64,000 nucleotides of DNA from Burkholderiales bacterium (GCA_017307855.1 JAFKGD010000006.1:186001-250000), one strand, 5' to 3'. Positions 39,400 through 48,483 are shown, numbered from the stretch's first letter. Notes: generated from the sequence alone by a model not told the origin. Made by a program: numbers and translations.

Positions 39400-40065
39400 T
39401 CAGCGGTAGATGACGTCGTCGGCGGCGGCGCGCGCGAATTCGTAGATGCCGGCCCAGACGATCTCGCCGGACTCCAGGTCGGTCAGCTCGAACGAGATCT
39501 GGGTGTAGCGCTGGACCATGCCGGTGCGCACGTTGCGGCTGTCCAGCGAGTTGATCTTTCCGGAGAGGCGGTAGTCGGCGCCGGCCTGCGCCTTCGTCAG
39601 GCCCGTGGTGCCCACGTCTACCGTGCCGCTGCGCTTGAGCTGGCGCTCCTGCTCCACCATCGCGCTGTTCTGGCGGTTGATGAACTGCATGCGCGTGCGC
39701 GCGGCGCGATTGAGGTTGACCATCAGCCGCTGCGTGATGATGTTGCGGTTGATCGCCTGCGAGCTTTCGTTGACGAAGTACTGGCTGTCGATGATCACGC
39801 GGGGGCGTTTGCCGGTGTCCACGAAGATGGGTTCGGCCAGGATGTCGCGCATCATCTGGTCGGTCATGGCCACGATGTCCTGGCCCTCCACGCCCACGCC
39901 CGAAACCGGGCCTTTGCGGCTTGGATCGACCTCCATCGACGACACGCCCGTGGCGTTCTGCAGCGGCGGGTTGGTCTGGCAGCCCGCGAGGCCCGACAGG
40001 GTCAGGCAGGTGACGGCCACCTGCAGGCGCAGCGGCAGGCGGGGAAAATTCAAGGTCAGCGTCAT
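39400..40065 (-). CDS. LpoB-like penicillin-binding-protein activator lipoprotein
   Basis: This 221-residue outer-membrane lipoprotein (lipobox LAGC, Cys29) has the LpoB-family domain, with RPRVIIDSQYFVNESSQAINRNIITQRLMVNLNRAARTRMQFINRQ and ADYRLSGKINSLDSRNVRTGMVQRYTQISFELTDLESGEIVWAGIYEFARAA. LpoB reaches through the periplasm to stimulate the bifunctional synthase PBP1b. It is the first gene of a four-gene cluster of exported proteins. ATG 40065 was chosen because the signal peptide starts there. Confidence 0.85.
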   Translation of the reverse strand: MTLTLNFPRLPLRLQVAVTCLTLSGLAGCQTNPPLQNATGVSSMEVDPSRKGPVSGVGVEGQDIVAMTDQMMRDILAEPIFVDTGKRPRVIIDSQYFVNESSQAINRNIITQRLMVNLNRAARTRMQFINRQNSAMVEQERQLKRSGTVDVGTTGLTKAQAGADYRLSGKINSLDSRNVRTGMVQRYTQISFELTDLESGEIVWAGIYEFARAAADDVIYR

Positions 40066-40230
40066 GATGCGTTCCGGCTCGATTACAAAGTGATACCACT
40101 TCGGGCGAGCGCAGTATCCCAGCGCATCTGGCGCGAAACATCCCCCGAACGAGGGGGATGCGTGTGCATTAGTTGGCAACGTGCCTCACGCGTTTGCGGG
40201 AGGCGCCGGCCCGCAGCCGGCCGGTGGGCT

Positions 40231-41166
40231 TCAGCTACCCGTGGCGCGCAGACGGTCGATCAGCGCGTTGAGTTCGTCGAGCGAGCCGAAATGGATCGCC
40301 AGCTCACCCAGCTCTTCCACGCGGCCATGGCGCTTCACGCGTTTCTTCACGCGCACCTCGACCTCGGCGGTCAGCAGGTCGGCCAGCTCTTCCTCGACGC
40401 GGCGCAGGTCGCGCGACTTTTCTTTCTTGGACTTGGGCGGCGAGACGAGGTTGAATTCGGCGCCGAGCTTTTTCGACAGCGCTTCCGCCTCGCGCACGGA
40501 GAGCTTGCGCGCGGCGATCTGGTTGGCGGCGGTGATCTGGGTGGCACGATCCAGGCTGAGCAGCGCGCGTGCATGGCCCATGTCCAGGTCGCCCGCCATC
40601 AGCATGGTCTGCACCGGCTCGGCCAACTGCAGCAGACGCAGCAGGTTGCTGGCGGCGCTGCGCGAGCGGCCCAGGGCCTGCGCCACCTGCTCGTGAGTAA
40701 GCCCAAACTCCTTGATGAGGCGTTGCATGCCCTGGGCTTCTTCGAGCGGGTTGAGGTCTTCGCGCTGGATGTTCTCGATCAGCGCCATGGCGGCTGCGGC
40801 TTCGTCGGGCACCTCGCGCACCAGCACGGGCACGCGGTCCAGGCCAGCGAGCTTCGCGGCGCGGAAGCGCCGTTCGCCCGCGATGATCTCGTGTTTGCCG
40901 GCGTGGGCGCCGGTGGACAGGCGCCGGACGAGGATCGGCTGCATGATGCCCTGCGCCTTGATGCTCTCGGCCAGTTCGTAGAGCGCGCCTTCGTCCATGC
41001 GCGTGCGCGGCTGGTAGATGCCGGGCACGAGATCGTCGAGCGCCATCGATCCGGTCTGGCCCGCCGGTGCGGCCGTGTCGGCGGCGGGACGCGCGGTGTC
41101 GTCCACCTTGGGGCCGAGCAGGGCTTCGAGTCCGCGGCCGAGGCCCTTGGGTTTCTTGGTGACCAT
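40231..41166 (-). CDS. parB: Chromosome-partitioning protein ParB
   Basis: This 311-residue ParB loads at parS sites and spreads as a CTP-dependent clamp to organise and segregate the chromosome origin. The N-terminus KKPKGLGRGLEALLG is the ParA-contact motif, followed by the CTP-binding core (GERRFRAAKLAGLDRVPV), ENIQREDLNPLEEAQGMQRLIKEFGLTHEQVAQALGRSRSAASNLLRLLQL as the helix-turn-helix, and a C-terminal dimerisation domain. It lies in the usual order after parA, with a small hydrolase gene in between. Four parS-like sites occur within 3.3 kb. Confidence 0.97.
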   Translation of the reverse strand: MVTKKPKGLGRGLEALLGPKVDDTARPAADTAAPAGQTGSMALDDLVPGIYQPRTRMDEGALYELAESIKAQGIMQPILVRRLSTGAHAGKHEIIAGERRFRAAKLAGLDRVPVLVREVPDEAAAAMALIENIQREDLNPLEEAQGMQRLIKEFGLTHEQVAQALGRSRSAASNLLRLLQLAEPVQTMLMAGDLDMGHARALLSLDRATQITAANQIAARKLSVREAEALSKKLGAEFNLVSPPKSKKEKSRDLRRVEEELADLLTAEVEVRVKKRVKRHGRVEELGELAIHFGSLDELNALIDRLRATGS

Positions 41167-41221
41167 GGCAGTCGTCCTTCTTCTCAGATTCGTTCGTGTG
41201 GAGTGATCGCCCGGCGGGCGA

Positions 41222-41773
41222 TCACAGCATGTCGGTCAGCAGCGCGCGGCCTTCGGGCCAGTGGCCCAGGCCGGAGTCGGCATTCAGGTGGCCGCGCGGT
41301 CCCAGGCTCAACAGCTCGGCGCCCCACGCCGCGGCCAGCGGGCCGGCGGTGTCGAGGCCGCCATAGGGATCGTCGGTGCTGGCGACCACGCGGGTGCGGA
41401 ACGGCAGGCGCTGGCGCGCGATGGGCGCCCAGCCCGGCAGCACGGCGCGCAGGTCGTCGCGTTCAACGTCGGGCACGGCCACCAGCAACGCCGCTCGCAC
41501 CCGGGCCGTGTGGCGCGAATGCGCGGCCCAGGCCGCCACGAGGATGCAGCCCAGGCTGTGGGCGGCCAGCGCCACCGGGCCGGGCGCGGAAAGGATCACG
41601 TCTTCGAGCCGCGCGCTCCAGTCGCCGCGCAGCGGGCGCATCCAGTCGTGCTGCTCCACGCGCAGGTCGCCGTGATGCTGCTCCCACAGCGTCTGCCAGT
41701 GGCCGGGGCCGGAGTTCTGCCAGCCGGGCAACAGCAGGAGGGTGGTCGGGCCGTGTTCCACGTGAAACGTCAC
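41222..41773 (-). CDS. RBBP9/YdeN-type small serine hydrolase between parA and parB
   Basis: This 183-residue alpha/beta hydrolase of the RBBP9/YdeN family has the nucleophile motif AAHSLGC, the N-terminal LLLLPGWQNSGPGHWQTLWEQ, a DDPYG segment with the likely acid, and the catalytic His near GHLNADSGLGHWPEG. The substrate is unknown. The best start is a GTG at 41773 that overlaps the parA stop (GTGA), and codons 2-7 coincide with a parS-like site. The gene appears to be a co-transcribed passenger in the par operon, an arrangement I recall from Comamonadaceae. Confidence 0.85.
   Translation of the reverse strand: MTFHVEHGPTTLLLLPGWQNSGPGHWQTLWEQHHGDLRVEQHDWMRPLRGDWSARLEDVILSAPGPVALAAHSLGCILVAAWAAHSRHTARVRAALLVAVPDVERDDLRAVLPGWAPIARQRLPFRTRVVASTDDPYGGLDTAGPLAAAWGAELLSLGPRGHLNADSGLGHWPEGRALLTDML
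41754..41769. other. parS-like site 1 (parA/hydrolase junction)
   Basis: TGTTCCACGTGAAACG differs from the bacterial parS palindrome TGTTTCACGTGAAACA at positions 5 and 16. It sits at the 5' end of the hydrolase coding sequence, next to the parA stop codon, and should be a ParB loading site. Confidence 0.75.
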
Positions 41774-42540
41774 AGGGTCTTGATGCGCTCGACCATCTCG
41801 TTCGCGAATTCGACGAAAGCCTGGCTGCCGCGCGCCGACGGATCGAACACCACGCCGGGCAGGCCATAGCTGGGTGCCTCGGCCAGGCGAACGTTGCGCG
41901 GGATGACGGTGTTGAAGACCTTGTCGCCGAAGTGCGACTTGAGCTGTTCGCTCACCTGCTGCTGCAGCGTGATGCGCGGATCGAACATCACGCGCAGCAG
42001 GCCGATGATCTGCAGGTCGCGGTTGAGGTTGGCATGCACCTGCTTGATCGTGTTGACCAGATCCGACAGACCTTCGAGCGCGAAGTACTCGCACTGCATC
42101 GGCACGATCACTCCATGGGCGGCGCACAGGCCGTTGAGGGTGAGCATCGACAGCGAAGGCGGGCAGTCGATCAGCACGAAGTCGTATTCGGCGTCCACCC
42201 CAGCCAGCGCGTCGCGCAGGCGCTTGTCCCGGTTGTCCAGCGAGACCAGTTCGACCTCGGCCCCCGCCAGTTCGCGGTTGGCTCCGATGACGTCGTAGCC
42301 GCACTTGTCGCTGCGCACGCGGGCTTCGGCGATGGTGGCGCTCTCCAGCAGCACGTCGTAGACGGTGTGCTCCAGCTTGCGCTTGTCCACGTTGGAGCCC
42401 ATGGTGGCGTTGCCCTGCGGGTCCAGGTCGACCATCAGCACGCGCTGGCCGACCTTGGCCAGGCCGGCGGCCAGGTTGACCGTGGTGGTGGTCTTGCCCA
42501 CCCCGCCCTTCTGGTTGGCCACGCAGAAAATCTTTGCCAT
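41770..42540 (-). CDS. parA: Chromosome-partitioning ATPase ParA
   Basis: This 256-residue ParA/Soj-type ATPase moves ParB-parS complexes. The deviant Walker A KGGVGKTTTTVNLAAGLA is at 11-28, followed by MVDLDPQGNATMG, Walker B FVLIDCPPSLSMLTLN and the C-terminal RNVRLAEAPSYGLPG. It is encoded 45 bases after the LysE-type exporter gene and overlaps the hydrolase gene. Chromosomal ParAs of this size lack the N-terminal DNA-binding domain of plasmid ParAs, which fits here. Confidence 0.97.
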   Translation of the reverse strand: MAKIFCVANQKGGVGKTTTTVNLAAGLAKVGQRVLMVDLDPQGNATMGSNVDKRKLEHTVYDVLLESATIAEARVRSDKCGYDVIGANRELAGAEVELVSLDNRDKRLRDALAGVDAEYDFVLIDCPPSLSMLTLNGLCAAHGVIVPMQCEYFALEGLSDLVNTIKQVHANLNRDLQIIGLLRVMFDPRITLQQQVSEQLKSHFGDKVFNTVIPRNVRLAEAPSYGLPGVVFDPSARGSQAFVEFANEMVERIKTL

Positions 42541-42585
42541 GCGGTCGTCGCTCTTCTTTTTCGTTGCTGTTGTCGTTGTCGGGGG

Positions 42586-43200
42586 TCAGCGACCGAGCGC
42601 CAGCTTGAGGCCGAAACCCACCAGGAACACGCCTGCCGTCTTCTCGAGCGCGCGGCCCACGCGCGGGCTGGCGCGCAGGCGCTCGGCCAGGAAGTGCGTG
42701 AGCAGCACGGCCACCAGACCGTACAGAAAGGTGAGGCAGGCGATCGTCACCGCCATCGCCGCAAACGTGGGCAGGCCCTGGTGCCGTGCCGGATCGACGA
42801 ACAGCGGGAAGAAGGCCATGTAGAAAACGATGGCCTTCGGATTGAGCAGAGTGATCGTGAAGGCCTGGCGCAGATAGTGTCGCGGCTGGATTTTCAGCAC
42901 GGGCGCATCACCCGGTTTGGCCAGCAGCATGCGCAGCCCCAGCCAGCCCAGGTAGGCCGCGCCGAGCCATTGCACCGCGTGGAAGACCGTGGGATACGCC
43001 GCCAGCAGTGCCGCGACGCCGGCCACCGCCAGCCACAGCAGCACCTGGTCGCCCAGGATCACGCCGAAGGTGGCCGCCAGGCCGCCGCGCAGTCCGCCCT
43101 TGCCCGTGGCCGTGATGAGCATGAGGTTGCCGGGCCCGGGGATCAACAGGAAAACGATGATGGCGACAACGAATGCGCCGTAGTCAGCAACGCCAAACAT
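42586..43200 (-). CDS. LysE/RhtB-family amino acid exporter
   Basis: This 204-residue inner-membrane protein has six hydrophobic segments and the family motif FLLIPGPGNLMLITATGKGGLRGGLAATFGVILGD, then FTITLLNPKAIVFYMAFFPLFVDP. RhtB-type proteins export amino acids or related metabolites in exchange for protons. It lies between rsmG (83 bases) and parA (45 bases), so it is a non-partition gene in the origin-proximal operon. The substrate cannot be inferred. Confidence 0.92.
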   Translation of the reverse strand: MFGVADYGAFVVAIIVFLLIPGPGNLMLITATGKGGLRGGLAATFGVILGDQVLLWLAVAGVAALLAAYPTVFHAVQWLGAAYLGWLGLRMLLAKPGDAPVLKIQPRHYLRQAFTITLLNPKAIVFYMAFFPLFVDPARHQGLPTFAAMAVTIACLTFLYGLVAVLLTHFLAERLRASPRVGRALEKTAGVFLVGFGLKLALGR

Positions 43201-43283
43201 GGGGGATTTCCTGCGGGAGACGGGAGGCCGAGTTTACGTGATGCCGCCCGCGCCGCCGCAGCGGAAAGCGCGTCGAGCGCCGA

Positions 43284-43955
43284 TCAGCCCGCAGCGGGCC
43301 GCAGCCAGACGACGCAGCGCTGGGCATCGAGGCCCGGCACCTCGATCTGTTCCACGTGAAACACTTCCACGCCGGGGGGCAAGGCGGCCACCTCGGCCTC
43401 CGGCGGGCGGCCCTTGAGCGCCATCCACACACCGCCCGGCTTCAGTGCCGCACGCGACCAGGCGGTGAAGTCCACCAGCGAGGCAAAGGCGCGCGACACC
43501 ACCACGTCCCAGCCCGTGTCGAGCGATTCCACGCGCGCATGCACGCCGCGCAGGTTGGGCAGCTTGAGCTCCAGCGCCGCCTGCTGGATGAAGGTGGCCT
43601 TCTTGGCCACCGTGTCCACACAGCTCACCTGCAGTCCGGGGCAGCAGATCGCGATCACGACGCCGGGCAGGCCGGCACCCGATCCCACATCCAGCACCGT
43701 GGGCCGCTCCCCCGCCCTGCCCGCCTCCTGCAGCGCGGCGACCTCGCGGCGCAGCGGCGCGATCACGGCCAGACTGTCAAGCAGGTGATGCGTCAGCATC
43801 TCTGCCGGATCGCGCACGGCCGTGAGGTTGTAGACGCGGGTCCACTTCCCGATCAGCTGCAGGTAGGCCAGCAGTTGATCCTGCCGGGCCGTGTCGAGTT
43901 CGAGCCCGAGCGCCTCCAGGCCGGCGCGCAGCGAATCGGAAAGCGATGACGACAT
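43284..43955 (-). CDS. rsmG: 16S rRNA (guanine-N7) methyltransferase RsmG
   Basis: This 223-residue SAM-dependent methyltransferase modifies G527 of 16S rRNA (formerly GidB). Motifs: the N-terminal LLAYLQLIGKWTRVYNLTAVRDPAEMLTHHLLDSLAV, the SAM-binding VLDVGSGAGLPGVVIAI, and VVSRAFASLVDF. It starts 14 bases after mnmG in the classic mnmG-rsmG pair near the origin. A parS-like site lies inside the 3' part of the gene. Confidence 0.97.
   Translation of the reverse strand: MSSSLSDSLRAGLEALGLELDTARQDQLLAYLQLIGKWTRVYNLTAVRDPAEMLTHHLLDSLAVIAPLRREVAALQEAGRAGERPTVLDVGSGAGLPGVVIAICCPGLQVSCVDTVAKKATFIQQAALELKLPNLRGVHARVESLDTGWDVVVSRAFASLVDFTAWSRAALKPGGVWMALKGRPPEAEVAALPPGVEVFHVEQIEVPGLDAQRCVVWLRPAAG
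43348..43363. other. parS-like site 2 (inside rsmG)
   Basis: TGTTCCACGTGAAACA matches parS at 15 of 16 positions (C for T at position 5). It is embedded in the rsmG coding sequence, where it encodes residues around VFHVEQ. Confidence 0.85.
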
Positions 43956-43969
43956 GAACGAGTTCCGCC

Positions 43970-45952
43970 TCAGGCCGGCTGGCGCTCAGCCGCCGCTTCG
44001 TCCGCGAAGCCCCGGAACCCGCCCTTTTTCAGGTGGATCATCAGAAGCGAAATGGCGGCCGGCGTCACGCCCGAGATGCGTGAAGCCAGGCCCAGCGTCT
44101 CAGGCCGGTGGCGGCTGAGCTTCTGGCGCACCTCGAAACTCAGGGCGGCCACCTGCATATAGTCCAGCTCGGCGGGCAGGCGCAGGCCTTCGAATCGGGC
44201 GGCGCGCTCCACTTCATCGCGCTGGCGTTCGATGTAGCCCGAGTACTTGGCGGCAATCTCGACCTGCTCGATCACTGCGGCAGTTTCCTCGCCTTCCGGT
44301 GTTCCACGTGAAACAGCGGCGAGGTCGGCGTTGGCATGGCGGCCGCCGTCCAGCGTCATCAGCGATTGATAGCTCACCTCAGGGCGGCGCAGCAGATCCG
44401 CCAGGTTGTATTCATGCTCGATGGGCTTGCCCAGCACGCGCACGGCCTCCTCGGCCGGCAGGTTGCGCGGATTGACCCAGGTGGATTTGAGCCGCTCTGT
44501 TTCACGTGAAACAGCATCGCGTTTGCGGTTGAAGGCGGTCCAGCGCGCATCGTCCACCAGGCCCATGCGGCGGCCGTCTTCCGTCAGGCGCATGTCGGCG
44601 TTGTCCTCCCGCAGTTGCAGCCGGAATTCGGCGCGGCTGGTGAACATGCGATACGGCTCGGTCACGCCCTTGGTGATGAGGTCGTCCACCAGCACGCCCA
44701 GGTAGGCCTGGTCGCGCCGTGGCAGCCAGGGCGTCTCGCCGCGCACCTGCAGCGCCGCGTTGAGCCCGGCGAACAGACCCTGGGCCGCCGCCTCTTCATA
44801 GCCGGTCGTTCCGTTGATCTGGCCGGCGAAGAACAGGCCGCCGATCTGCTTCGTCTCGAAGCTGGCCTTGAGGGAGCGCGGGTCGAAGTAGTCGTATTCG
44901 ATGGCGTAGCCGGGGCGCAGGATATGGGCGTTCTCCAGGCCAGGCATGGAGCGCACCAGTGCGTACTGGATGTCGAACGGCAGGCTGGTGGAAATGCCGT
45001 TGGGATAGAACTCGTGCGTCGTCAGGCCCTCGGGCTCCAAGAAGATCTGGTGGCTGTCCTTGTCGGCGAATCGGTTGATCTTGTCCTCGACACTCGGGCA
45101 ATAGCGCGGGCCCACGCCTTCGATCTTGCCGGTGAACATGGGGCTGCGATCGAACCCCGAGCGGATGATCTCGTGCGTGCGTTCGTTGGTGTGCGTGATC
45201 CAGCAGGGCATTTGCGCCGGGTGCATGTCGGCACGGCCCATGAAGCTGAACACCGGCATGCGATCCGGGTTGTCGCCGCCGGGCATGCCGTCGCCCGGCT
45301 GCTCGGTGCACTTCGAGAAATCGATGGTGCGGCCGTCCAGGCGCGGCGGCGTGCCGGTCTTCAGGCGCCCTTGCGGCAACTTCAGCTCCTTCAGGCGTGC
45401 CGACAGAGACACGGCCGGCGGATCGCCCGCGCGGCCGGCGGCATAGTTGTCCAGCCCCACGTGGATCTTGCCGTCGAGGAAAGTGCCCGCCGTCAGCACC
45501 ACGGCGCGCGCCCGGAAGGCGATGCCCACCTGCGTCACGGCGCCCACCACGCGGTCGCCCTCCACCATCAGGTCGTCCACCGCCTGCTGGAACAGCCACA
45601 GGTTGGGCTGATTTTCCAGGCGGCGGCGGATCGCGGCCTTGTAGAGGATGCGGTCGGCCTGCGCGCGCGTGGCACGCACGGCCGGGCCCTTGCTCGAATT
45701 GAGCGTGCGGAACTGGATGCCGCCCTCGTCCGTGGCGATGGCCATGGCACCGCCGAGCGCGTCCACCTCCTTCACGAGATGGCCCTTGCCAATGCCGCCG
45801 ATGGACGGGTTGCAGCTCATCTGCCCCAGCGTCTCGATGTTGTGGGTGAGCAGCACGGTCTTGCAGCCCATGCGCGCCGCGGCCAGCGCGGCCTCGGTCC
45901 CGGCATGGCCGCCGCCGACGACGATCACGTCGAATTCTTCAGGGTAGATCAT
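43970..45952 (-). CDS. mnmG: tRNA uridine-5-carboxymethylaminomethyl modification enzyme MnmG
   Basis: This 660-residue FAD protein acts with MnmE to form the carboxymethylaminomethyl group at wobble uridine 34 of tRNAs (formerly GidA). The FAD motif [19 protein letters not shown] is at the N-terminus, followed by [23 protein letters not shown], the tRNA/FAD region [13 protein letters not shown] and the C-terminal helical domain ending in [16 protein letters not shown] 45952 gives the normal N-terminus. Two parS-like sites, one perfect, lie in its 3' half. A bidirectional promoter region of about 200 bases separates it from the FMN reductase gene. Confidence 0.97.
   Translation of the reverse strand: MIYPEEFDVIVVGGGHAGTEAALAAARMGCKTVLLTHNIETLGQMSCNPSIGGIGKGHLVKEVDALGGAMAIATDEGGIQFRTLNSSKGPAVRATRAQADRILYKAAIRRRLENQPNLWLFQQAVDDLMVEGDRVVGAVTQVGIAFRARAVVLTAGTFLDGKIHVGLDNYAAGRAGDPPAVSLSARLKELKLPQGRLKTGTPPRLDGRTIDFSKCTEQPGDGMPGGDNPDRMPVFSFMGRADMHPAQMPCWITHTNERTHEIIRSGFDRSPMFTGKIEGVGPRYCPSVEDKINRFADKDSHQIFLEPEGLTTHEFYPNGISTSLPFDIQYALVRSMPGLENAHILRPGYAIEYDYFDPRSLKASFETKQIGGLFFAGQINGTTGYEEAAAQGLFAGLNAALQVRGETPWLPRRDQAYLGVLVDDLITKGVTEPYRMFTSRAEFRLQLREDNADMRLTEDGRRMGLVDDARWTAFNRKRDAVSRETERLKSTWVNPRNLPAEEAVRVLGKPIEHEYNLADLLRRPEVSYQSLMTLDGGRHANADLAAVSRGTPEGEETAAVIEQVEIAAKYSGYIERQRDEVERAARFEGLRLPAELDYMQVAALSFEVRQKLSRHRPETLGLASRISGVTPAAISLLMIHLKKGGFRGFADEAAAERQPA
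44300..44315. other. parS-like site 3 (inside mnmG)
   Basis: TGTTCCACGTGAAACA, identical to site 2, lies within the mnmG coding sequence and encodes part of an AVSRGT segment. One mismatch to the parS consensus. Confidence 0.85.
44498..44513. other. Perfect parS site 4 (inside mnmG)
   Basis: TGTTTCACGTGAAACA is an exact 16-base match to the conserved parS palindrome. It encodes DAVSRET within MnmG. With three near matches between here and 41754 it forms a parS cluster, the likely centre of the ParB complex. Confidence 0.95.
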
Positions 45953-46151
45953 GGGTCTGCTCTCGACCGGCGCTGTTGCCCACGGCGCACGGGCCGCGGC
46001 GGAATAGACGACGCCCGCCGCACACGCCGTGCGCATCGGCGGCCGGCTGGCCGATGCGCGCGTGGACCACGGGCTGGAGAACCGAGCATTTTACCGGCGC
46101 ACCCTGCCGGATGCAGGCTTCCTGCGCGATGCCTGTGGTGCAATCGCGGCC

Positions 46152-46730
46152 ATGAAACTCCTCGTCTTCGCGGGCAGCACCCGCCAGCAGTCTTTCAACC
46201 GGCGCCTGGCGCACGCCACCGCCGAACTGGCCCGCCAAACCGGTGCCGAGGTCACGCACCTCGAACTGGGCGATTACGACATCCCCATGTACAACGCCGA
46301 CCTCGAAGCCAGCGGCACGCCGCCCGACGTGCTTCGCCTCAAGCAGGTGATGGCCGATCACCCGGCGTGGATCGTCTGCACGCCCGAATACAACGCCAGC
46401 TACCCCGCCCTGCTCAAGAACACGCTCGACTGGGTGTCGAGCCCCGTCAAGGGTGACCCGGTGTGGTCGGACGGCATGCGCTCCTCGCGTGGCAAGGTGG
46501 TGGGCGTGCTGTCGGCCTCGCCCGGCGCACTGGGGGGCCTTCGCTCCCAGAGCCATCTGGCGCCGCTGCTGGTCAACCTGCAATGCTGGCTCGCGCCCCG
46601 CAATTTCGCGCTCGGCCGCGCGGGCGACGCCTTCACCGCCGATAGCGCGCTGATCGACGAAGGCGCTCGGCGCAATGTGCAGGCCGTCATCGACCAGGTG
46701 CTGTGGGCGGCCGGCCGGTTAGCCACCTGA
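46152..46730 (+). CDS. NADPH-dependent FMN reductase-family flavoprotein
   Basis: This 192-residue flavodoxin-like reductase has the N-terminal FMN phosphate motif [17 protein letters not shown] and the family motif [22 protein letters not shown], then [20 protein letters not shown]. Members reduce FMN, quinones, azo dyes or chromate with NAD(P)H. It diverges from mnmG. ATG 46152 fits the conserved start; upstream residues in the open frame do not. Confidence 0.93.
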   Translation: MKLLVFAGSTRQQSFNRRLAHATAELARQTGAEVTHLELGDYDIPMYNADLEASGTPPDVLRLKQVMADHPAWIVCTPEYNASYPALLKNTLDWVSSPVKGDPVWSDGMRSSRGKVVGVLSASPGALGGLRSQSHLAPLLVNLQCWLAPRNFALGRAGDAFTADSALIDEGARRNVQAVIDQVLWAAGRLAT

Positions 46731-46746
46731 GCCTCAGGCAGTAAGC

Positions 46747-47022
46747 ATGCACTGTCGCCAAGGATGCGGCGCCTGCTGCATTGCGCCATCCATCTCAAGC
46801 CCGATTCCGGGAATGCCGCAAGGCAAGCCCGCTGGCGTGCCCTGCGTCCAGCTGGACGACGACATGCGATGCCGCATCTTCGGCCAGCCGGACCGGCCGG
46901 CCGTGTGCTCGGGCCTGCAGCCTTCCGCCGAGATGTGCGGCCCGCCCGGCGATGGGCGGCATGCCATGCAATGGCTGACTCGCCTGGAGCGCGAAACGGC
47001 CCCGGCGCCCGCCCGGTCGTGA
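46747..47022 (+). CDS. YkgJ-family cysteine cluster protein
   Basis: This 91-residue protein belongs to the YkgJ-type zinc/iron-sulfur cluster family. The cysteine pattern is CRQGCGACC at the start, then [28 protein letters not shown] and MCG. Such proteins are thought to bind a metal or cluster; function is not established. It follows the FMN reductase gene by 16 bases and is convergent with the transglutaminase-like gene. Confidence 0.88.
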   Translation: MHCRQGCGACCIAPSISSPIPGMPQGKPAGVPCVQLDDDMRCRIFGQPDRPAVCSGLQPSAEMCGPPGDGRHAMQWLTRLERETAPAPARS

Positions 47023-47025
47023 GGC

Positions 47026-47889
47026 TCAGGCCATCAAGGCGACGCGACGGGTCGGCGGTTTGGGCTCCGAGGCGGCGCCCAGTCGGTGGCGTGGGCGGGG
47101 CGCTTCGTATTCGCGCACGGTGATCGCCTTCTCGCGCATGGTCACCGGGCCGAACAGGGTGCAGAAGGCCACATCCTTGGCATCACGCCCGGTGCCCACC
47201 TGCACCAGCCGCTCCACGGGCGCCATGCGCGTGGGATCGAAGCGCACCCAACGGCCGCCCAGCCAGGCCTCGAAGAGGGCATGGAAATCCTGCGGCGGCT
47301 CGTCGAACCACACATAGCCCACCACCAGCCGCGCGGGAATATTCAGCGCGCGGCAGAACGTCACGCCCAGATGCGCGAAGTCGCGGCACACGCCGGCTCG
47401 CTGCACGAACACCTGCTGAGCCGTCGTCGTCGAATCGGTGCTGCCTGGCTCATAGACGATGCTGTCGTGGATCCAGTCCGCAATCGCCTGCACGCGCGCC
47501 AGGCCGGGCTTGTGGCTGCAGAAGAGCTGTTGGGCCGCGCGCGCCATGACGTCGGATTCGCAGTAGCGCGTGGGCAGCAGATAAGGCATCACCTCATCGG
47601 GCAGCGCGCTGATCGGCATCTCGGCCAGTCGACGTGGCTGGGGCGTGGCAACACGCTCCACCTCGGCGCGGTAGTGCACGTGCACCTCGCCGGGCTCGGC
47701 ATCGAACCGCAGGAAGCGATTGCCTGAAACCGAATCGGTGAAATGGCGCAGCTCGCCCGCGCCTTCGATGTTCAGCGACTCGCCTGCCAGCCGCTGGCCG
47801 GCCGCGTGGGCCACCTGGAGGTGAAAGCAGAAATGCGCCGGTCCCGTGACCTGGTAGGACAGGCGCGTGTCGATGGCCGACCAGTGCAC
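47026..47889 (-). CDS. Transglutaminase-like cysteine protease-fold protein
   Basis: This 287-residue cytoplasmic protein has an N-terminal beta domain (bacterial transglutaminase-like N-terminal region) and a transglutaminase core. The catalytic triad is visible as Cys in QRAGVCRDFAHL, His in DFHALFEAWLGG and Asp in WVRFDPTR. These enzymes cleave or cross-link amide bonds in proteins or peptides. Homologues are often encoded near alpha-E and circularly permuted ATP-grasp genes, but none is present here. It ends three bases from the YkgJ-type gene, tail to tail. Confidence 0.9.
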   Translation of the reverse strand: MHWSAIDTRLSYQVTGPAHFCFHLQVAHAAGQRLAGESLNIEGAGELRHFTDSVSGNRFLRFDAEPGEVHVHYRAEVERVATPQPRRLAEMPISALPDEVMPYLLPTRYCESDVMARAAQQLFCSHKPGLARVQAIADWIHDSIVYEPGSTDSTTTAQQVFVQRAGVCRDFAHLGVTFCRALNIPARLVVGYVWFDEPPQDFHALFEAWLGGRWVRFDPTRMAPVERLVQVGTGRDAKDVAFCTLFGPVTMREKAITVREYEAPRPRHRLGAASEPKPPTRRVALMA

Positions 47890-47893
47890 CGCG

Positions 47894-48163
47894 TCACCCG
47901 GCGATGGCCAGAGGCTGGATGCGGGCCAGTTGCGCCAGCGCGCCCGGACGCGGGGGCGACATCAGGCGGCGCGCCTCGCGCACCACGGCGCGCTTGCCAT
48001 GCGCCAGCGGCAGGTCCCAGTGGGTCTGCGTGACGCGCAGGATGCGGCGCACCTGGTAGAGCGGGCTGTTCATCAGGCTCTGCAAGTCGGCGTGCTCGGG
48101 CATCAGCGGAATGCGAACAGGCGCGACGACGCTGCGGGCGCGGGGATGGCGCGTGCGGATCAT
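47894..48163 (-). CDS. Hypothetical small protein (89 residues)
   Basis: I do not recognise this protein. It is basic, with a segment EHADLQSLMNSPLYQVRRILRVTQTHWDLPLAHGKRAVVREARRLM that looks like real protein and no membrane segment. Its ATG shares a base with the stop of the DUF1328 gene (TGATG) and it ends just before the transglutaminase-like gene, which supports translation. An internal Met at position 21 could be the true start. Low certainty. Confidence 0.45.
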   Translation of the reverse strand: MIRTRHPRARSVVAPVRIPLMPEHADLQSLMNSPLYQVRRILRVTQTHWDLPLAHGKRAVVREARRLMSPPRPGALAQLARIQPLAIAG

Positions 48164-48348
48164 CAGTCGAGCGCCTTGCGCACCGCGCCCACGCCCAGCG
48201 CGGCCAGCACGAGGAACACGACGGCCAGGATCAGGAACAGGCCGAACAGGATCTTGGCGATACCGGCGGCACCGGCAGCAATGCCGCCGAAACCGAGCGC
48301 GCCGGCGACAAGCGAAATCAGCGCAAAGATGATGGCGTACTTCAACAT
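48163..48348 (-). CDS. DUF1328 (YtjA-like) small membrane protein
   Basis: This 61-residue protein has two hydrophobic helices: [51 protein letters not shown]. It matches the DUF1328/YtjA family of small inner-membrane proteins, often stress-induced and of unknown role. It may be translationally coupled to the following small gene. Length and composition are exactly those of the family. Confidence 0.93.
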   Translation of the reverse strand: MLKYAIIFALISLVAGALGFGGIAAGAAGIAKILFGLFLILAVVFLVLAALGVGAVRKALD

Positions 48349-48483
48349 GGTGGACTCCCTAAAACGGCGACGTGCGCCGCACTGGATGGATGTTGAAGAT
48401 GCTATTGACCGGGCCTGCCGCCACCCATCGGCACCCGGCGCGGCCCCTCGTAGGACGCCGCCGCATCGTGGAACGCGCCGCTC

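Noticed and set aside
40066-40230. Terminator after parB
   Set aside because: A GC-rich inverted repeat (CCGGC-CCGCA-GCCGG) is present but has no T-run, so it is not convincing.
38764-43359. Open frame of about 1531 codons on the plus strand
   Set aside because: It lies opposite parA, parB and the lipoprotein genes; it is a stop-free shadow caused by base composition.
47654-47690. Additional parS-like palindrome with the core GTGCACGTGCAC
   Set aside because: It shares only the CACGTG core; the outer arms TGTTT/AAACA are missing.
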